Source: an uncultured Bacteroidota bacterium
GTDB lineage: Bacteria > Bacteroidota > Bacteroidia > Chitinophagales > Chitinophagaceae
Length of the DNA: 10,546 bases
NCBI GenBank assembly: GCA_903912405.1
Contig: CAIWHF010000187.1
Location: forward strand, 1-10,546
Direction: 5' to 3'
Shown: positions 8,501-10,546 of the stretch, one piece after another
How positions within the stretch are numbered: position 1 is the stretch's first letter
Layout: each line of letters starts with the position of its first letter
The notes under the pieces: generated by a model
Database searches by the model: none
What the model was told of the DNA's origin: nothing
What the model saw: the letters and a program-made list of their open reading frames with translations, nothing else
Made by a program: the position numbers and the translations under genes

Positions 8501-10541
8501 TCAAACAAGTTCTTCTTATACAGTAGGTAATGCGGTATTATCTGCCGTTAATATTTCAAATGTTTATGTGAAAGTTACTAATACCCTTACTGGATGCGTA
8601 GATTCGTCTGTAAATACAGTGGTTACCGTAGGGGTGGCACCACCGGCATCTATCAGTCAACCCGATACGGTTAATGCATGTTTCGGCATTCCATATACAT
8701 TAAATGCTAACGCTGGTCCAGGATTAACTTATGAGTGGTATTTAAATGGAACATTAATTCCAGGTGCTGCCGCTGCTAATTATAATCCTACAGCAACGGG
8801 TTCTTATAGAGTAAGAGTATATTCTAGTCCTTCTTGCTATGGCCTCTCTAATAGTGTTTATTTTATTATAAACGCTTTGCCACCAGCAACAATTACTTCT
8901 ACTATTGGTAGTTTTGCAGTTTGTCAATTAGATACCTTAACGATGAATGCAAATACTGGTTCGGGTTATACGTATCAATGGAAGATTAATGGATCGGCAA
9001 TCGCAGGTGCGAATGCAGCTACTTATAAAACAGGAAGCGCTGGCAACTTTTCTGTGATAGTTACGAGTATATATGGATGTCCAAAAGAATCCGCTCCTGT
9101 ATCTGTGGTAGTAAATCCATTGCCAACAGCTACAGTATCGCCTACCGCTGCACAAAATTTATGCACGGGTACTTCTGGTACTTTATTTGCTAATACGGGT
9201 TCTAATTTGTCTTATCAATGGAAATTGAATAATGCAAATTTAGTAGGCCAAACTAATGCAACTATTACTTCCAATTTAGGAGGCAACTATACCGTTCAAG
9301 TTACCAATACGATAACGGGTTGTAAAAATACATCTACACCACCGGTGGCCTTTATTTTAAAACCAATTCCTGTAGCAGTGGCAACACCATTAACAGGCAC
9401 CTCTTTCTGCCAAGGCAATAGTACCGTTATTTCAGCTACCTCTACCTTCGGGAATACGTATCAGTGGTTTATGAATGGCAATGTTATTCCAGGTGCTACA
9501 GCAGCCACTTATTCTGCGTCGCAAGCAGGTTCTTATACGGTACTTATTCAACGTGATGGATGTACGAATACTTCCAATGCAATTATTACTTCTGTTTTAC
9601 CTTATATTAATCCAGTAGCTGTTGCAATAGGCAATACGCAAATTTGCAATGGTGATTCTGTTACTCTTTATACGCAAGCGGGTACAAACTTTACCTACCA
9701 ATGGTTAAGAAACGGTACTATTTTAGCCGGCGCAACAAATGCTACTTACAAAGCTGCATTGCCTGGTGCATATGCAGTTAGTGTTTCTTATAATGGATTG
9801 TGTAGTCAAACTTCAAATGCTATTCAAGTAAATGTTGCTCCTGCCATCAATGCAAATTTAGCAAGCCCTTATACCGGACCAATTGTTAGATTCTGTCCAA
9901 ACACAATCAATAAATTGGAAGTTCAAGTACAAGCGCCTAATATGACGTATCAATGGTATTATAATGGCTATAACTTGCCAGGTGCTATAGGGCCAAGTTT
10001 AAATATAACTCAAGCAGGTTCTTATTACGTTAGATTAACTAATAATACAGGTTGCACTGCAAATTCAATAATTGCAAATGTCAGCTATTTTGTTCCTGCA
10101 AATCCAATAATTACTCAAAATGGATTGACATTAGGTACTAGTGCATTTGCTACGTATCAATGGTACTTAAATGGGGTAGCAATACCTGGTGCAACAACGC
10201 AATTTATTTCGATTAATGAAGATGGAGATTATCAAGTAGAAGTTAAAGATGCTAATGGTTGCTATGTTAAATCAGTTCCGTTTAAAACACCTGCCTTAAG
10301 TGTTGGTGCTGTTTACAGTACTGTTTTAATTAATGTATATCCGAATCCATTTAATGAGGAAATCAAAATTGAAGCTTCTAAGAAAGTGCAAGTTTCAATT
10401 GTAGATATCACAGGGAAAGTAGTAATACCAATAACTTCAGAAACTACTATTGTTACCTCACAATTGGCTTCTGGTCTCTACTTTATGAAAATTTATACAG
10501 AAGATGGAAGTTTGATTGAAATTAGAAAATTAAATAAATAG
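5505..10541 (+). CDS. Large T9SS-exported surface protein with GEVED and Ig-like repeats
   Basis: The 1678-residue product is predicted to cross the inner membrane by Sec, then the outer membrane by the type IX system. A signal peptide (MKRILFSFII..., hydrophobic 4-14) probably ends at SSFA-Q (20/21). GEVED modules lie at about 23-179, 298-456 and 562-715, each closing with the signature (GECEDY 169-174, GETEDY 447-452, GEAEDY 706-711). Each has a Ca-loop-like DxNxDG/DxNxNG motif (D105, D381, D640). Two Cys-rich Ig-like units (183-292, 461-556) separate them. Ten Ig-like repeats of about 80 residues plus one short copy follow (719-1595). The end (about 1604-1678) is a T9SS type A sorting domain with YPNPF (1612-1616), DITGKVV (1634-1640), LASGLYF (1654-1660) and terminal KLNK. 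The protein is rich in Thr, Ser, Asn and Ala and poor in charged residues. No enzyme domain is visible, so an adhesin, matrix or gliding-related role is inferred. The ligand is unknown. The gene is complete and ends with TAG. Confidence 0.92.
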   Translation: MKRILFSFIILCFAINSSFAQYCIPSYSAGSCGSSTNTGVADYIDGVVTTGGTVNINNTGTACCGLANNYIYYSTMGHTGVQNTVVGYTLYNTPYWSEYQYIWVDWNQDGDFLDPGEDVRNPTVSTPTGGSASGTFTIPLTATPGTTRMRVRNIYATVGGNPCTTYTFGECEDYNFTVVAAIPCSGVPTAGTANSTSPSVCPTATFTLNLTGSTLASGISYQWQYSAAGANTWFNLANGVISNAQFTNATVAGATALSCTITGQVAATDYRCIVTCANSSSAAPSTVVAVASSSFLNCYCNSTSTSTLYQDITNFTLSTINNNTSCNTVAPGLNSNAGMYSNFISSVAAANLTQTYSYPLSITISNCYTLTNVNVTKVYIDYNHNGTLTDPGEEVYVSPTTYLGGHTETGSITIPAAALTGNTLMRVVNTSTSNFAAVTPCGTYTYGETEDYVINISAPVPCTGAPTPAVITAPASACTGAAFTLSSTGASTAYGVSHQWQSSPNCTTGPWTNITGATNTTLVVAAGITTATCYRLVSTCSYSNLSSNSNTVSVTITPPTSCFCVPTYAVGGGPDIIANVAIGTWNNNTSSNGNPSPYYVNYVPQQPTPIAIPNVAASTTFNLVISFGSDVNQYSGAWVDWNHDGLFATTEYFTTGTNAGAFGSVTIPIPVPTSALPGNTRLRIRGGDDLPMTAAQACGPSNSMFGEAEDYFINVVPPPPVPTITGNSNICQGSSLILTASSSVAGAAFAWTGPNGFTATTASITIPNFQPVNAGLYTVTVTVAGLSNSNTVTVACLPIPINTITASGSLTFCQGNFISLSVSNATGASYTWVQNGSPIVGFNSNILNVAASGTYNVEITGSNGCTISSVISTVVVNPLPNAVLTPAGPTSVCKPLTVPMSVSTGSGYAYVWKKNGVNITGATSATYNAAQSATYSVVVTDVNGCISNSNNSVVNIDTTLTGITLSGPTSFCTGFVTMQATTNPNYTYQWINNGTIVSGQTSSSYTVGNAVLSAVNISNVYVKVTNTLTGCVDSSVNTVVTVGVAPPASISQPDTVNACFGIPYTLNANAGPGLTYEWYLNGTLIPGAAAANYNPTATGSYRVRVYSSPSCYGLSNSVYFIINALPPATITSTIGSFAVCQLDTLTMNANTGSGYTYQWKINGSAIAGANAATYKTGSAGNFSVIVTSIYGCPKESAPVSVVVNPLPTATVSPTAAQNLCTGTSGTLFANTGSNLSYQWKLNNANLVGQTNATITSNLGGNYTVQVTNTITGCKNTSTPPVAFILKPIPVAVATPLTGTSFCQGNSTVISATSTFGNTYQWFMNGNVIPGATAATYSASQAGSYTVLIQRDGCTNTSNAIITSVLPYINPVAVAIGNTQICNGDSVTLYTQAGTNFTYQWLRNGTILAGATNATYKAALPGAYAVSVSYNGLCSQTSNAIQVNVAPAINANLASPYTGPIVRFCPNTINKLEVQVQAPNMTYQWYYNGYNLPGAIGPSLNITQAGSYYVRLTNNTGCTANSIIANVSYFVPANPIITQNGLTLGTSAFATYQWYLNGVAIPGATTQFISINEDGDYQVEVKDANGCYVKSVPFKTPALSVGAVYSTVLINVYPNPFNEEIKIEASKKVQVSIVDITGKVVIPITSETTIVTSQLASGLYFMKIYTEDGSLIEIRKLNK
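5571..7649 (+). repeat. GEVED-Ig-GEVED-Ig-GEVED coding super-repeat
   Basis: This segment encodes residues 23-715. GEVED modules begin at C23 (YCIPSY), C300 (CYCNST) and C564 (CFCVPTY), so the unit recurs every 277 and then 264 residues. After the first two, a linker starting PCSGVPT (183-189) or PCTGAPT (461-467) leads into an Ig-like unit with YQWQYS (221-226) or HQWQSS (498-503) at its core. The copies are clearly diverged in DNA as well as protein, so the duplication is old. The two Ig-like units are richer in cysteine than the downstream array (for example C184, C201, C259, C272, C276 in the first). Confidence 0.8.
7659..10289 (+). repeat. Array of ten full and one shortened Ig-like repeats
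   Basis: This segment encodes residues 719-1595. Each unit of roughly 80 residues follows the plan C-x-G, then Y-x-W with NG, then (P/A)GA and Y, then G-x-Y-x-V and a closing GC. Paired cysteines 51-59 residues apart recur: 813/865, 893/945, 972/1031, 1059/1111, 1140/1192, 1220/1273, 1302/1353, 1381/1433, 1464/1517. They are probably intradomain disulfides. The first unit (from 719) has C731 but no closing GC. The last (1528-1595) has only the closing C1586. The codons around YQW (mostly TATCAATGG) are the best-conserved DNA, but no two units are near-identical, so there is no sign of recent expansion. Confidence 0.85.
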
Positions 10542-10546
10542 TAAAT

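Noticed and set aside
8937..9155. Minus-strand 72-codon open frame within the Ig-like array
   Set aside because: It is antisense to conserved repeats and has a Cys/Arg/Ser-rich composition typical of a reverse-complement shadow.
7659..10289. Repeat array as a CRISPR-like or recently expanded tandem DNA repeat
   Set aside because: The periodicity is at protein level with diverged codons; there are no identical repeats, no spacers and no units close enough to suggest recent slippage.
1..10546. A defence system, prophage, insertion sequence or other mobile element
   Set aside because: No transposase, integrase, phage or nuclease gene, terminal inverted repeats or tRNA are visible; the HD protein matches a housekeeping-type family rather than a CRISPR Cas3 or CBASS component.

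Overview
The window reads as a chromosomal segment from a member of the Bacteroidota, possibly a Chitinophagia- or Flavobacteriia-like lineage. Four observations support this. The large protein at the right end has a C-terminal type IX secretion (T9SS) sorting domain, a system confined to this phylum. The same protein carries GEVED modules, which are common there. Promoter-like sequences match the phylum's TTG / TAnnTTTG pattern rather than -35/-10 boxes. None of the starts has a clear Shine-Dalgarno sequence; the region before them is A-rich. The DNA is AT-rich throughout, and no gene stands out as compositionally foreign.

Left half (1-4298, all minus strand): an envelope-biogenesis run. In transcription order it holds a class A penicillin-binding protein (peptidoglycan polymerase and crosslinker), an HD-domain phosphohydrolase of the dNTPase-like COG1078 type, and lpxD (lipid A acyltransferase), which runs off the left edge. 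The first two abut as TAA-ATG with no spacer, so they are probably co-transcribed and translationally coupled. lpxD follows after 65 bp, and that gap holds a candidate promoter nested in an inverted repeat.

Middle (4299-5406): a divergent 163-bp intergenic region separates the PBP gene from a plus-strand 3-hydroxyacyl-CoA (3-hydroxybutyryl-CoA) dehydrogenase. That gene has its own TATCTTTG-type promoter and a strong symmetrical intrinsic terminator, so it looks monocistronic.

Right half (5505-10541, plus strand): a single 1678-residue exported protein. Its order is signal peptide, GEVED-Ig-GEVED-Ig-GEVED, ten full and one shortened Ig-like repeats of about 80 residues, then a T9SS type A sorting domain. 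No catalytic domain is visible, so it is best read as a cell-surface or secreted adhesin or matrix protein. This modular protein is the most distinctive item here. No mobile element, CRISPR array, RNA gene or obvious defence system is present. No stretch longer than 300 bases lacks a gene.
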